Below, piece by piece: positions 1-11,782 of a stretch of 64,000 nucleotides of DNA (position 1 is the first letter of the stretch; every line of letters starts with the position of its first letter). The stretch covers positions 340,001-404,000 of the forward strand of contig JAIXMQ010000009.1 in the NCBI GenBank assembly GCA_025716855.1. The letters run 5' to 3'. Position numbers and translations under genes: made by a program. The notes below the pieces were generated by a model that saw only the letters and a program-made list of their open reading frames with translations, searched no databases and was not told the DNA's origin. Source of the DNA: Pilaira anomala. Taxonomy: Eukaryota; Mucoromycota; Mucoromycetes; Mucorales; Mucoraceae.

Positions 1-960
1 CTAGACAAGATAGACTTTAACAAAAAATCACAGGTCAAAGAGCAAGGAATGCAGAACGGGCTCACCATAGGTCTTTCGAAGATTACACGCCATCGTTCTG
101 CGTAGAAGCCGTCGGGGAGGCCACTGTATTTATATAAAAAGATTACTAGTACTGACGATGCATACTATTTATAGACGCTTGATTTAATAGGTGGAGTGTT
201 GCTACAAGACCTACTCGCGGAAGTGTTATTCACCTCTTGGTGGTACTGTACATAGCCCAAGATATTGTAGGCATGAACTAGTGTTGGGTGGCTGCACTAC
301 TGATGAGGGTACTTATCAAAGGGGGAAGACTGGGGGATCTGGTGTACTTCGGAGTAATGCAGCCAATGCGTGATGGTGAAGTGGTAGTGTATTGAAGAGC
401 AAGTGCAGTTTGTTGTCTGGAAGTCTTATTTGGTAGCTCTGGTTCTTGGTATCAAATGTGATGATTTCGCTGGTCAAAAGTTCTGGGTAGTCTGGGCATG
501 TATCCTCCGTTCTGTGGTAATCGTAACAACCTCATTGAGTGTAAAGCATGGGCCTATGATGATGAATATGCTGGTATCATACAAGTTGGGCTTCGGCTCA
601 GGCGAGAAGGAAGCAAGGACCCTTGACCGGTGCGCCTTGTTCTATAATCAAAATTCTTTGCTTGTTGGTATCGGTACGGAAAATAAGTAGTAAGAGCGGG
701 ATGTCTTGATTGTATGTCTCGTTAGTCGAGTGGTTTATGAATCTTCTACTTGTTGGACGAATGAATAGGTTCGTTAGTTAGTGGCGGGTCAGACCGCGAG
801 ATGTCTCCGGATGTCTAACAATATGCTTGCATGGGCAGATCCAGTTGATCGTATCTGGGTTTTATTGCATTAACTAACACTTTACAAGCGGTAATATTTT
901 TGGGACCAGATGTGTTTCCGCCTTCTCGTGGCTGTTGTCCTGTTAGTATCATTGTAGTTT
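1..960. other. Compositionally distinct island, no intact gene
   Basis: This stretch is visibly richer in G and C and far poorer in homopolymers than the DNA that follows it. Short open frames exist on the plus strand (191-373 and 403-690), but I recognise neither and neither has a convincing start context. On the minus strand around 540-470 a frame contains Cys, His and Cys residues spaced a little like a retroviral-type zinc knuckle, but it is broken by stops on the upstream side. It could be the decayed end of a transposable element or of a gene lying to the left of the window. I do not assign a function. Confidence 0.35.
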
Positions 961-3000
961 TTATAATTACTTTGAGAACCAAGAGAAACACTTTTTTTTT
1001 TATCTAGCTATTAATCAATAAAAAAACATATTTTTAATATATCATTACTTCTGTTTATAACATAAAACTATAAAGTCTACCCTTTAACTGTTTTTTTATT
1101 CTGCCTACATTAATTGTAAGTGGCAATTTATGCAATTTAAATATGTTGGAAGGCGTTTTTTGACGCTCCCAATTTTTATCTCCTATTTCTTTTGTGCTTT
1201 ACATTATTATATCGGGTACCAGTGAGTAAAAAAACAGAAAATATTGAAATTATCTATTAGTTATAAGCACATTAAATCCTTTACTCTCTTTTTTCAATAT
1301 TTTCAAGCCCTTTGCATCTACTATCCATTACAATATTTGACAATCGTAAACAGCGTTTTTTCGAGCTCTTATTATTAAGCTCAAATATTTTAGTTAATTC
1401 TAGAAGTTTCTCGTTTTTTTAGTGAGTATATTTTAATTATATTTAGAAAAATGAACTGGCGTTCAAACATCTTACAGACACAGCAAAAAGCAAAGAAATG
1501 CTCCATGAACGTATTTAAAATATCTATAATTAGCACAAAATTTTAAATGAACATCTTAATAGAGATATAATTAACCAAGACTATAAACATTGAGCCTTAA
1601 TTTTATTAATGCTAGAACAACCTTTTAAATGGATTATAACAGATCTACATGTGTCACAGAGCCAGGTTGATTCCTGGGATAAAAGCGAGTATTTCTTTTT
1701 TATTTTTAAAAAAAAAGATAGTGATACTGAACAAAAAAAAAAGGCTGTTTATTTTTTGACAGGTAATTAAGATTATTCAGTGATATAAATGACAGAAATA
1801 GTATTGCAATTAATATTTTCCAATTTACCCGATGATCGCTTATATCGAAATTCAGTTACACGAGTGTCCGGAAGCTTCTTAACATACGATGCTCCCGAGA
1901 AAAAAAAACTGCTATTAGTAATAACGGCGGTATTGCTTTTAAAGAACAGCGATAATCTAATCTGATATTTTAATGTTCTTTATAGAATATATTCCTTTTT
2001 TAAAAATCATTCTTTTTTTATTATGTAACTATTGTCGTATAGTATTCATGTCAGAAGGTGGTTACAAAACTGTTTTTTATATATAGTCAAAACGAGGAAC
2101 TAAACTAAAAGTTTATATATGTATGCAGCCTCATAGCTATATAAATAAATTTAAATTTCATAAATTTAGATTGCAAAAATGGCGTTTGATCTGAATACCT
2201 TATTTCTCATGTAACACAGTTTGTATTCTCCTTTCGAAAGAGTACATAAGTAAGTGTGAGTGGTTCTAAAAAAGGCGTCTTGACATATTTACCTGTTTCA
2301 ACCTTGTTAATTAATAAGAAACTTTTCAGAAACACAGTATTTTGGTCAAGAGAAAAAACGGGAATTGTCGGTTGCGATATATTATTTATGTGTATTTTTT
2401 TTTTTTCAACAGACGTATGATATACAAATGTTATGATTGTGTATACGTTATTAGGAAATGAGATCAATTAAAGAATTAAGATATAGGCTACTTGTTTATT
2501 TTTGAGCCAAGGCTAAAATAATGAAAGTATTAGTTCCTCTTGATGACTGTCGTATGATATGTTACTGCGCTGTGATAGTAAGCATAGCAACGTTATTTTA
2601 TTCTTAATTTTTGCACCAATTATTTCATTTTATTTTCAATTTCTGTTTAGTTAATTTTTAACGTTAAGCTTTCTGGAGAAAAAAGGACATTTGGAAACAG
2701 CACACTTGTAACACTTTTTACGAAAAGAAAAAGCTGGGGAAGCACGTCATCTATTTTTATTTATTTTTCCCGGAATAGGTGGCACACCATAATAAGAAAT
2801 AATAAATAAAAACGTTTCACTTGACGCTAAAGCTGGTTGGGGGGAGTGGTAACATCTTTTTTTTTTTCTTTTATATTTTTTATTCTTTTTCTTTTTTTAA
2901 ACTATTTTATCATAAATAAGAATCTTTTGTATATACAAAAAGAGAGAAAAAAAAACGAAAAACGAAATAAAAAGACCTTATTTATTGAGGCACGCTAGTA
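961..3000. other. AT-rich intergenic region
   Basis: I see no supported gene here. The sequence is AT-rich with A and T runs of 8-10 bases. The longest open frame (2207-2467, minus) has no family resemblance and low-complexity composition. The last few hundred bases should contain the promoter of the cyclase gene that starts at 3001. Confidence 0.5.
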
Positions 3001-6000
3001 ATGCTGAACATTGCACCTTTTATTGCCAAAGTAATATTTTGTTATTTTTACGATTCGAGAAAGTTTAAGTAACCACTTCAATTTTTTTTCCCTTGGTTAT
3101 TTGTAGTATGTAAGATCCTTACATGCTCACCAAGAACAATTAGATATACCCTATAGTCATACACAGTTTGGTGTAGTCTTAATGGTGGATGTTGTGGGTA
3201 AGTTAACAGAAAAAAAAAAAGTCATATGCCTTAAAAAAATTATGCTAATATCGAAATTTATAGGTTTTAGTGCAGTAAGATAATTTATGTATGAATGTGT
3301 GATGCAAAAGATGTTTTTATTAATAAATAATTCCCTTTTTACTATTCGTTTATTTCCATTCTTTTTATTTATAGCTTACAACCATGGCAGCCGAGAAAGG
3401 AGATTCTGGAGCCGAAGCGATTGCACTTGAAATTGGTTCATATATGGGAGAAGTATGTGTTTTATATAATTGTAAAATAGGAACGGCGGAAAGGAATTAT
3501 TAAATTTTCTAAAAATAGTGTATTGAAATTATTGAACATTTTGGAGGCGATGTCGTAAAGGTAATATTCTTTTTTTTTCTTTGCATTACTTTAACCAGTT
3601 AAATATTTTCTTATTGTTCTATATTATTAGTTTCTAGGTGACGCAGTATTGGTTAGCTTCCAATCAAGCAATTTCGATGAAGATAATGATGATTATAACA
3701 GTAATGACGATAACGCCAAAGCAAGACAAAAAAATGTATTAGTCCGTAGAGCTGTTGAATGTGGATTACAATTATTAGCTAGACTATCTCATTATCGTGT
3801 TTATCTGACAGCTGAAGAACGTACAAAACATAAATCTTCAATCACTGGTGAAATCGACCGAAGAGTAAAAATCGAGAAAAATCAACGATTTTATCTATTT
3901 GAGGGTGGACAAAGTCAAAGATCTTCTGCTTCCTCAAGAGACAGTTTATTGATTGATTCAACAGAAAACCTAGATAATACTTATGCTGAAGAATATTCTA
4001 CTGCATTTAATTTTTGGAATTGTTTACCAATTTTATTTGGAAAATCAAGAAAGAATAAAGTTTATGCAAGCAGAAGAGCAAGTGACACAAGTGATACAAC
4101 AAGAGAGGCTGTAAATTCAATTGATTTAGAGTTACACATAGCTTTATCTTGTGGAGATCTTACTAATATTATCCTTGGTGACCTTCAAAATACCCCTCCA
4201 CCTTCTAACAACGACAACAACAATAATAATAATAAAGACAATAATCCAAGATTTTCTTACGCTAGTGCTAACGGAAACGATGATTCAGTAGTTGATGAAA
4301 TAGATTATATTGGAAGATTAGAATATGCTATTTGTGGTCCTGTTGTAGAATCATTAGAAGATGCATTATCCGCAGCAAAGGCTGGTGAAATGAGTATTAC
4401 GCCAGAAGCATACGATATATTTCAAAATCAATCCATGATGAGTTTATATTATGAAAAACGTAAACAATTTTATGTTGTAAAGAGTTCAGATGTTGGCTCC
4501 AATAAGAAAAACTCTCGTTTTAATCATGGAAGAGGAACGACGACCCCTAATGCTAGTTACTTGTCAACTCGTCCTGGATTGATGAATCGAGCCGCTACAT
4601 TGAATATAGAGCCCTTGATACCACGTACGAGAAACGCTTCTCATTTTGAGCTATCATCTGATCCTGATCCTTATTATTTTAAATACCTTAATCGTAGTGC
4701 ATTGTATCGTCTTCAACATAGTCCTGAGGATAACTTTCCTGCGCAATTTAGAGATGTTACTATTATGTTTATCAGTTTAGGTAAATTAAATGTAGCTACA
4801 CCCGAAGGACTTCAAATTGCACAAAGGGCATCTATTGCAACCATAGAAGCTCTGGTAAAATACGAAGGTTGGTATTATTTAGTCTCAATATTAATATATA
4901 TATATATATATATATAGGTATATTAATCTCTTGCGATTGAATGTACATATAGGTGTATTGCAACAATTTGCAGTAGACGATAAAGGTGCGACATTATTAG
5001 CAGTATTTGGGTTACCACCACTTTCACATGAACGAGAAGCAGTATTTGCAGCCAAAGCCGCAATTGAACTTCGAGAGAAATTTGTAGAATTTTTAGAAGA
5101 CTTTTCGATTTCACTCTCTACAGGCGTAATTTTCAATTCAGTTTTACCACAGGGTAACCCATACAGACGAGACCCAGCGATTGCAGGCGATACGATTATT
5201 TTAGCTGTACGTATGTTAAAGTTTCCATTTTCAAAAAAGAATATTGTATGTGATTTTGCAACCAAGCAACAAATTGGAAGAACCTGTGAATTTGAAGATT
5301 ATGGAGAAAATTTCGTAAAAGGAAAAGTCAAGCCAATTCATCTTTATGGAATCATTCGATTTGCGACTTTAAAAACCAAACGGATCTCAACGCAAAGTCA
5401 ACAAGAAAAGAATTCGGATTTCATTGGTTATAAGTCAGAAATGGGGGCTGCGATGGAATTTGTGGATGATTGGTCTGAAGCCCCAAACCATCACTTATTA
5501 GTCATTGCTGGTCCGTCTGGTGTTGGCAAAAGCTTCTTTTGTCATGCTCTTTGTAGAACAATTGGATCTCATGGCACTGTTTGTTGTTGGTCCTCTTCAA
5601 CAGAAGGTAAAAACATACAGTTTTTTTTTTTCTTATGTGTCTATATATCGCCAACATTTTTTTCTTTTCTTTTAATTAGTCGAAAAAAGCTCAAAATATT
5701 ACCTTGTAAAAAATATATTATTAGCATTATTCGAGATCATTGATTCGAATCAAGTACCCCAAAATGCCAAAAGAAGAGTATCTTATTTAACTGGATCAGG
5801 TGCTATTCAATTAAATGAGTCTGCAACAAATTCCCACGCAATAGGTGAATTTTCCACTAACTCCTCTACAACATCTGTCATTCCTTCTCCTACCACAACA
5901 AAAGAAACGGGTAGTATCAATAATAGTCATGTCAACCCCAATCGATTAACAAGGTACTCTACACGTTCTTCTATACAAGATAATGGAAACCAATCCGAAG

Positions 6001-6287
6001 TTGGAACCAATGAAATTGCTGAACTGATTGTTCGATGTTTACGAATTTGTGGTGAAGAAGATGGATTTCTACCTTTATTCAAAGTTGTATTTAATACATT
6101 AACTGATGTAGAAGACAATCGATATACTCAACGTTTAGATGGCAGAGGTCGTGATATCTTGTTGACTGGGCTTGTCACTCGCATGGTTCGATACGTTTCA
6201 GAACATGTAGGTCTTGTTTTCATTTCAGATGATATTCAATGTGAGTAGTAAAATATCTGTTAATTTATATTTATTGTTACGTTTCAC

Positions 6288-6327
<40 letters not shown>

Positions 6328-8855
6328 ATATTAGGGGCTGATTCTGCTTCTATTCGATTACTTCAACATATTCATGAACAATGTCAACGTGTGATGCTTG
6401 TACTTGCTACTCGCCCCGTCAAAGATTATAATGTTGGATTTATCAATAACTTTCGAGAAACTGGTTACTCTCAAGAAATTGAGTTGAATGGCTTAGGTGC
6501 TGCAGAAATTGGAGAGATTATTTTACAAACGTTTCAAACTGCTGGCGTTAAAAGTGTGAGCCCTGAAATAGTACATGTGATTCAAAAGCGTACTGCAGGA
6601 AATCCACTTTATGTCAAGTAAGTAAAATAAAAAAGAACTTGTAATATATATATATATATATATATATACTAACAATGAGAATAGAAATATGGCGATTGTT
6701 TTGAAAGATTTCAACCATGTTACTGTAGTTGAATGTGTACTTGTTCCTAGTAATAATCAATTTGATTTAGAAGATTTGCTTGGTAATTTTGACTATAAAC
6801 GAATTATCAAAATGCAGTTTGATCGATTAGAAGGTAGCTTTCAAGAATTTTTAACTGTAGCCAGTTGTTTGGACCAGTATTTTACAATTGAAGAAGTACA
6901 ATCAGTCATTAAGGATAACAATACGGACTTTAAAGATACGAGTGATGAAATTGTACGTGAAAAGATTGAAAAGTACGATGTATATCATTTCATTCAAAAA
7001 GTAGATGATAATATATTAGAAACAGGGTGTGAAGTATTTACTTTTTCACACATTACCATTCCTCAATCTATCTATGATATGGTCTCTTACGAGACTAGAA
7101 TCTTGTTACATCGATTGTTAGCCAAGTACTACGAGAGTGAAATCACCCGAGAAAACTATGCAGATTTGCTAGGCAAGGTCACACGGCATTACCTTCAAAC
7201 AGATTGGCTTGATAAACAGTTGTATTTTTTGGAAGCGCTAGCGGACCTAAATATGAAATCTTATTTATTACCAGAGGCTACAGCTAATTTGGAACGCATT
7301 GTCAAGATTCTGGATGAAAATGAAGATTTGGCCGCACGATTTGGTAGCGTACATCGAAGTGATATTTACCGTAGACTCGGTATGTGCTTCACGATGCGTA
7401 CAAAATTAAATGAAGGGGAACATTTCCTTTTCCAAGCGTTAGAATGTATAGGAGAACCATGGCCAAGAAGTGAACCTGAATTCTTATACAAATTTTGGGT
7501 CAATCGTCTAGCTCAATTCAGACACCGTAAACTGCGTGTGTTTCGAAAGATTGATAAGAACTTGAAACGGGAAATTGGAAATCGAGTGGTGAAAATCATG
7601 GCGCAACTTTCCAATATTTATTTCTACACAGGTAAAGGCCGTGCGTTTGTTTATACGTGTCTTGTAGGACTGAATGCATGTGAGCGTCTAAACGAGAAGG
7701 GAGCCAATTATACCATGTTTCTAGCAAGAAATTCGTTACTGAGTTGGTTAAATGATGAAAAAGAGCAAAGTGTGTTTTATATCACCAAGGCAATCCAATT
7801 GATGGACAAGAAAATTGATGCAGATACACTCAACATTTGTTCTCACTTGTGCTTTGCTTCTGGAAAGTTTAAAAAGGCAAGAGATTTACTTTACCAATCC
7901 ATTGATGCAGTCAAGACACTCGGTGTGATTACAGATTGTCAAGCGTTTTATCGATCGGTTGGGCTTGTGATTACAATGCGTATCTTTGAAGGTACACTAG
8001 ATAACTCGCCAGATGATTTAATGCTGTTGAAACAGATGGCAGATACGGCACATAGTAACTGTGATTTTGAAGCAGAAATATGGCTTGGTGTGTACAATAT
8101 TGGGAATGCTTTGATTATGGATAGACTTCGTGAATGCGAACCTTTTGTTGCGTTATTGGAAAATCACTTGAAGCAACAACCTGCAGACTATAATAAAATT
8201 GCGATCTACGGTACACTGATGTGTTATTATGCACGTACGCGTAATTATGAGCATGCTCGAAGACATACCAAAAGTCTAGTAGCTATTTTACCGCTTTTAA
8301 CTGTAACGCGTAAGAAACGATTGAAAGTTTACATCATTCTGTATATACTGACTCTCTTTCTTTTTTTTTAAAATATATGATTAGCTAATATTTTCCCTAT
8401 TTTCGGTTTGATTTTTGCTACAATGGGAATGTATTGTATGGTAGAAGACGCCGAAGTAGATTTTGTATCCACGGGCGATTCCAAGAATTATGATCGATTT
8501 ATTCTTGGGGTATCCAGGATTAATCATGCCTTCCAACAAGTGAAATTCTGGGAATTCACACAACCTTGTTTGTACTTGGCAAGAGCTTTACCTTATATCA
8601 GTACAGGACGAACGGTAGAAGGATTTATGGTACTTCAACATGGAGTTTTAGAAATGCGGTATGTACAAGAGATTCGGTTCTTAAAATCATTTTATTGGGC
8701 CAATCTAGGTAAATATGCATTTACTCCAGCAGATCGAATTGAATGGACTCAAAGAGCCAAGGCGGATTTTGATGATCTCAAAATTCCTTCACATGTTTAT
8801 TGTAATCCTGATCCAGCCAACCTATACTCACGGGATACACCTGCAGATCTTACTG

Positions 8856-8860
<5 letters not shown>
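3001..8860 (+). CDS. Soluble adenylyl cyclase-like protein (two class III cyclase domains, STAND ATPase, helical repeats)
   Basis: Eleven exons: 3001-3030, 3107-3197, 3264-3274, 3375-3452, 3519-3560, 3631-4867, 4953-5606, 5680-6240, 6335-6617, 6685-8309, 8385-8860, giving 1695 residues in one frame. Cyclase domain C1 (about 33-300) has the metal-binding Asp motifs VLMVDVVGFSAL and VKFLGDAVLVSF, with a roughly 130-residue Asn/Ser-rich insert. C2 (about 455-640) carries FAVDDKGATLLAVFG and AGDTIILAVRM. Next come a Walker A GPSGVGKS (near 682), a Walker B ending DDIQWAD (near 900) and a long helical C-terminus. This order and length match ADCY10-type cyclases, which make cAMP and in animals respond to bicarbonate. 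The Arg of the C2 transition-state pair is kept, but the Asn position reads Ile. Exon 6 uses a weak donor (GTTGGT), chosen because it restores KYEG-VLQQF. A 37-A run covers the stop and what follows. Confidence 0.9.
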
Positions 8861-8897
<37 letters not shown>

Positions 8898-9279
8898 TTT
8901 TTCTTCTTGTTAACTACCTTTATGTACTTTAATTTTTTTTTTTATACTCTTATTACTTTATTTTCATCATATATACACTAATACTACACACAATTAATTA
9001 TATCCCTTTTTTTTTATTTCTTTTTATTTTTGCATTCTTAATATAATCTATAATTCTCTCTCGCTTCACCCTGTAGTTTAGTCTCTCTCTTTCTCTCTCT
9101 CGCTCGCTTTTTCTTTTTCTGTATATAGAAAAACTTTTTGCTATAACATACATAGTTTATAAAAACCAAAATCAGTGTACCCATTCATAATGTAAAAAGA
9201 GTAGAACACTTTTTTACACAATTTTTGTATAACTATTGCACCATTTTTGTTGGGATACAAAATTCATCATATGAAAAGC

Positions 9280-9348
<69 letters not shown>

Positions 9349-9924
9349 GTGGCACTATTCTTTTGCTGTTCCAAAATAAAATTCAAGAGAGCATTGTTAC
9401 ATTTTACTGCAAGCTCAGCCTTTTTGTGTTTAATTATATTGAAACCTATGACAGAAAAAGCAAGTTTTGTACTAGTTATTGCAATATATAGAATGCCCTT
9501 ATTAGTAATAGCAATTTTTTCTTCTTTAGCTAATGTCTGGCTTTTCACTCTTATAGCAAAGATAACATTGATTGGGATTAGCATCAATTGTTCTTGAGCA
9601 TAATAGCATAGAAACTTTGGAGTTTTTTTTTTTGAATGATAGTAAAGCTCTCTCTTCGAAAACATATTTTACTTCCTTGATTGTACGATCCAGCATAAAA
9701 CAAGTATATCGCTTGCTCTCGGCAACAGCTTTCTCCGGACCTTTTTTTTTTTAAAAAAAAATAAAATAAAAAGACATATTAGATCAAAATGGCTAAAAGG
9801 CAAACCAAAAAAAAATTAGGCACTGGTCGTGAGCCGTTTTAAAAAAAAAAAAAACTGACATAAGGTTCCACAACGAGGGAGGGAGGGGGGCAGTGCTATC
9901 GCCCGAATCTTATTTATTTATGAT
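8861..9924. other. Intergenic region with long homopolymers
   Basis: This holds the 3' flank of the cyclase gene and is dominated by A and T runs. Between 9350 and 9750 the minus strand has a stretch of better complexity that can be read in two overlapping frames shifted at an A run (up to about 100 codons, ending at the 66-T tract). I do not recognise the product. Minus-strand complex sequence ending in a long poly(A) is what a retroposed cDNA would look like, but homopolymers are common here, so this is only a possibility. Confidence 0.4.
9282..9347. repeat. Poly(T) tract of 66 bases
   Basis: An uninterrupted run of 66 T lies here. It is the longest homopolymer in the window and produces spurious poly-Phe or poly-Lys open frames on both strands. 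Confidence 0.95.
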
Positions 9925-10602
9925 TTAAATACTAGCAAATAAAGGAGTGGATTCATTGGACTTTTTCTTTTTACCAAACAAAAAGAAAATAGAAGAGATT
10001 CCCATAGTACAAGCAGCGATTGTCAATACATAAATATTGAGTCGAAGAAGAGAGACTTGAGACTTGATTGCATCTACCAAAAGCTTTGTATCATCATCCG
10101 AGACTAGTGTATGCAAGATAAAAGAACCTAAAAAAAAAAAAGTATCGTTAGCAAAAAAGAACTGATAAAAATAGAAAAAAAAAGTGTATTAACCTATACA
10201 AGCCCAAATAGCATTGATAGCTATAAAGGAATAAGTATAACCATTCAATAAACTATGTTTATGATGGCTAAAAGGATTATGATTACTAGTTTGATTATAA
10301 GAAGTGGTGGCGCGACTCTCTTCATCGATTGATCTAATGTATTCTTTACTCTTTCTTTGTTGTTCTCTTTTGGTGATTTGACAGAATAAGACCAGACTGA
10401 TGAGAGCTATCAAGATGTTACCGCAAAAGAATAGGGTAGGGGTAATAGAAGTATCTAGGAGAGGAATGGATTGCTTTAGTTTGATACAGGATAGGATGGC
10501 ATTGTATAGATTGACAGGTAGTAAACAAATCATGGATATCAAAAATACACATAACCCCAAAAATGCGCATACGACGCCTAATACTGAAAATATAGTAAGC
10601 AT
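9925..10602 (-). CDS. Small four-transmembrane protein of unknown family
   Basis: Two exons, 10602-10194 and 10127-9925, encode 203 residues. Joining them across a 66-nt GT..AG intron gives a continuous third hydrophobic segment (IWACIG-SFILH). Four hydrophobic segments are visible: about residues 2-33, 54-76, 115-137 and 160-182. The loop between segments 2 and 3 is polar and Ser/Asn/His-rich, and the C-terminus follows a KKKK cluster. The first Met of the hydrophobic N-terminus was taken as start; an in-frame ATG 120 bases upstream would add a low-complexity Phe-rich extension and is less likely. The topology resembles tetraspanin or MARVEL-like proteins, but I see no CCG motif. The function is unknown, and localisation in a membrane is inferred only from hydropathy. 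Confidence 0.75.
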
Positions 10603-10859
10603 TTTAATGAAAGAAAAAAAAAAAGTAACAGTAAAGAAAAGAGATGATTTAAAAAAAGAAATCTGCTCATTATTTATGTTTTCTGCATTTAAATTGAGTG
10701 TAGCGTTAAAAAAAAATGACACTTTTGTGTCATTTTTTACATTATTTTTTTGTTTTATTTACAAATTTCGCCATGAACACAAGAAAAAAAAAGTTTTTTT
10801 TTTTTTTTTTGTTAAACTACGACGGTGACACATAAAAAAAAAAATGGGTACAGAGATTA

Positions 10860-11762
10860 TTACTCGCGTTTTCTTTTGTTTTCTTCAGCCATTTTTCTAA
10901 ACATTTCCATGGTAGCATTTTCCTTTGCTTTATAAGCATCCATTTTATCCATGATAGGAGCCAATCTTTGATCTGTTCTTTCCTTACGTCTTGAATCTCT
11001 CTTTTCCTGGGCTCTTTTTTCAGCAGCCAATCTTGCTTTAAAATCATCACCGCCCATCAAATCGGCCTCACTTAATTCGACATCCGGACTCGGTTCGCGT
11101 TTATGATATGCGTTCAAAGCTCTCTTTTTAGCCAATTGAGCTTCACGACCTGTTTCTCTTGGTGCAACTTCATCCAAGGCCTCTGTTCTTCTCTCTCTTG
11201 CTTTCTTTTGTTCGTATTTTCGTTGAGCGCGTTCAGCTTCATACTGTTGTTCCTTATCCAATACAGGTGGCATGGTAGGACCTACTGCTACTCTTCGTTT
11301 TTTTAATTTATCCTCACCACGACTTAAGGCAGTCATGCTATCCACACTATCTCTCACGGTATCCATTTCCATTTGATCGAGTTTCTTTGCAAAGGACCAT
11401 TTGAATCGAGTGGTATCGGAAGAAGTCAAAGCGGTTGAGTTCATGCCTTGATAGAATTTTGGGTCGAGCTCAAAGTCGTTCCATTTAGTGACGAATTTCT
11501 TAAAGTATCTTCTGGCGTCCTTTGAGCTGATTTCATCCAGGTATTTGTGCTTATTTTCTTTTAACCAGAGTCTGAATTCAGTTGATTTTTCAAAGTAGGC
11601 GTCTTCGGTGATGGGTTGAATGGTTGCTTTTAAAGAGTCTGGGATAGGTTTCGTATCGTGGTAGTGTCTGGAACGTTCGTCTGCTGAGTCGCCGTGTCTT
11701 TTCGTGGAAGAGCGTTTAGAACTTGAATGGTCTGACTTATGTTTTCTTGAACCACCACTCAT
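10860..11762 (-). CDS. Conserved Lys/Arg-rich nuclear-type protein, function unknown
   Basis: A single-exon frame of 300 residues. The N-terminus is Ser/Lys/His-rich (RS-like). Residues about 45-110 form the best-conserved-looking part, with aromatic and charged motifs such as EFRLWLKENKHKYLDEIS and YFKKFVTKWNDFELD. The second half is highly charged and predicted helical or coiled coil, ending KRKRE. Repeated basic clusters suggest nuclear localisation. I believe similar proteins of this layout are widespread in eukaryotes, but I cannot name the family, so no function is given. The codon pattern is normal for the window. The start codon lies only about 20 bp from the end of a DNA transposon-like element, so its native promoter has probably been displaced or replaced. 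Confidence 0.85.
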   Translation of the reverse strand: MSGGSRKHKSDHSSSKRSSTKRHGDSADERSRHYHDTKPIPDSLKATIQPITEDAYFEKSTEFRLWLKENKHKYLDEISSKDARRYFKKFVTKWNDFELDPKFYQGMNSTALTSSDTTRFKWSFAKKLDQMEMDTVRDSVDSMTALSRGEDKLKKRRVAVGPTMPPVLDKEQQYEAERAQRKYEQKKARERRTEALDEVAPRETGREAQLAKKRALNAYHKREPSPDVELSEADLMGGDDFKARLAAEKRAQEKRDSRRKERTDQRLAPIMDKMDAYKAKENATMEMFRKMAEENKRKRE

Positions 11763-11782
11763 TGTGAGTGTTTTGTTTTATA

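Noticed and set aside
191..690. Two short plus-strand open frames (60 and 95 aa)
   Set aside because: No recognisable motif, poor start context and no splice links; left as part of an unassigned island.
4868..4952. Alternative acceptor at 4917 adding about 11 residues to cyclase C2
   Set aside because: It stays in frame, but inserts residues into the conserved KYEG-VLQQF stretch; the acceptor at 4952 restores the family pattern.
10400..10828. 142-aa plus-strand frame
   Set aside because: It is antisense to the four-transmembrane gene and its leader, with no motif of its own.
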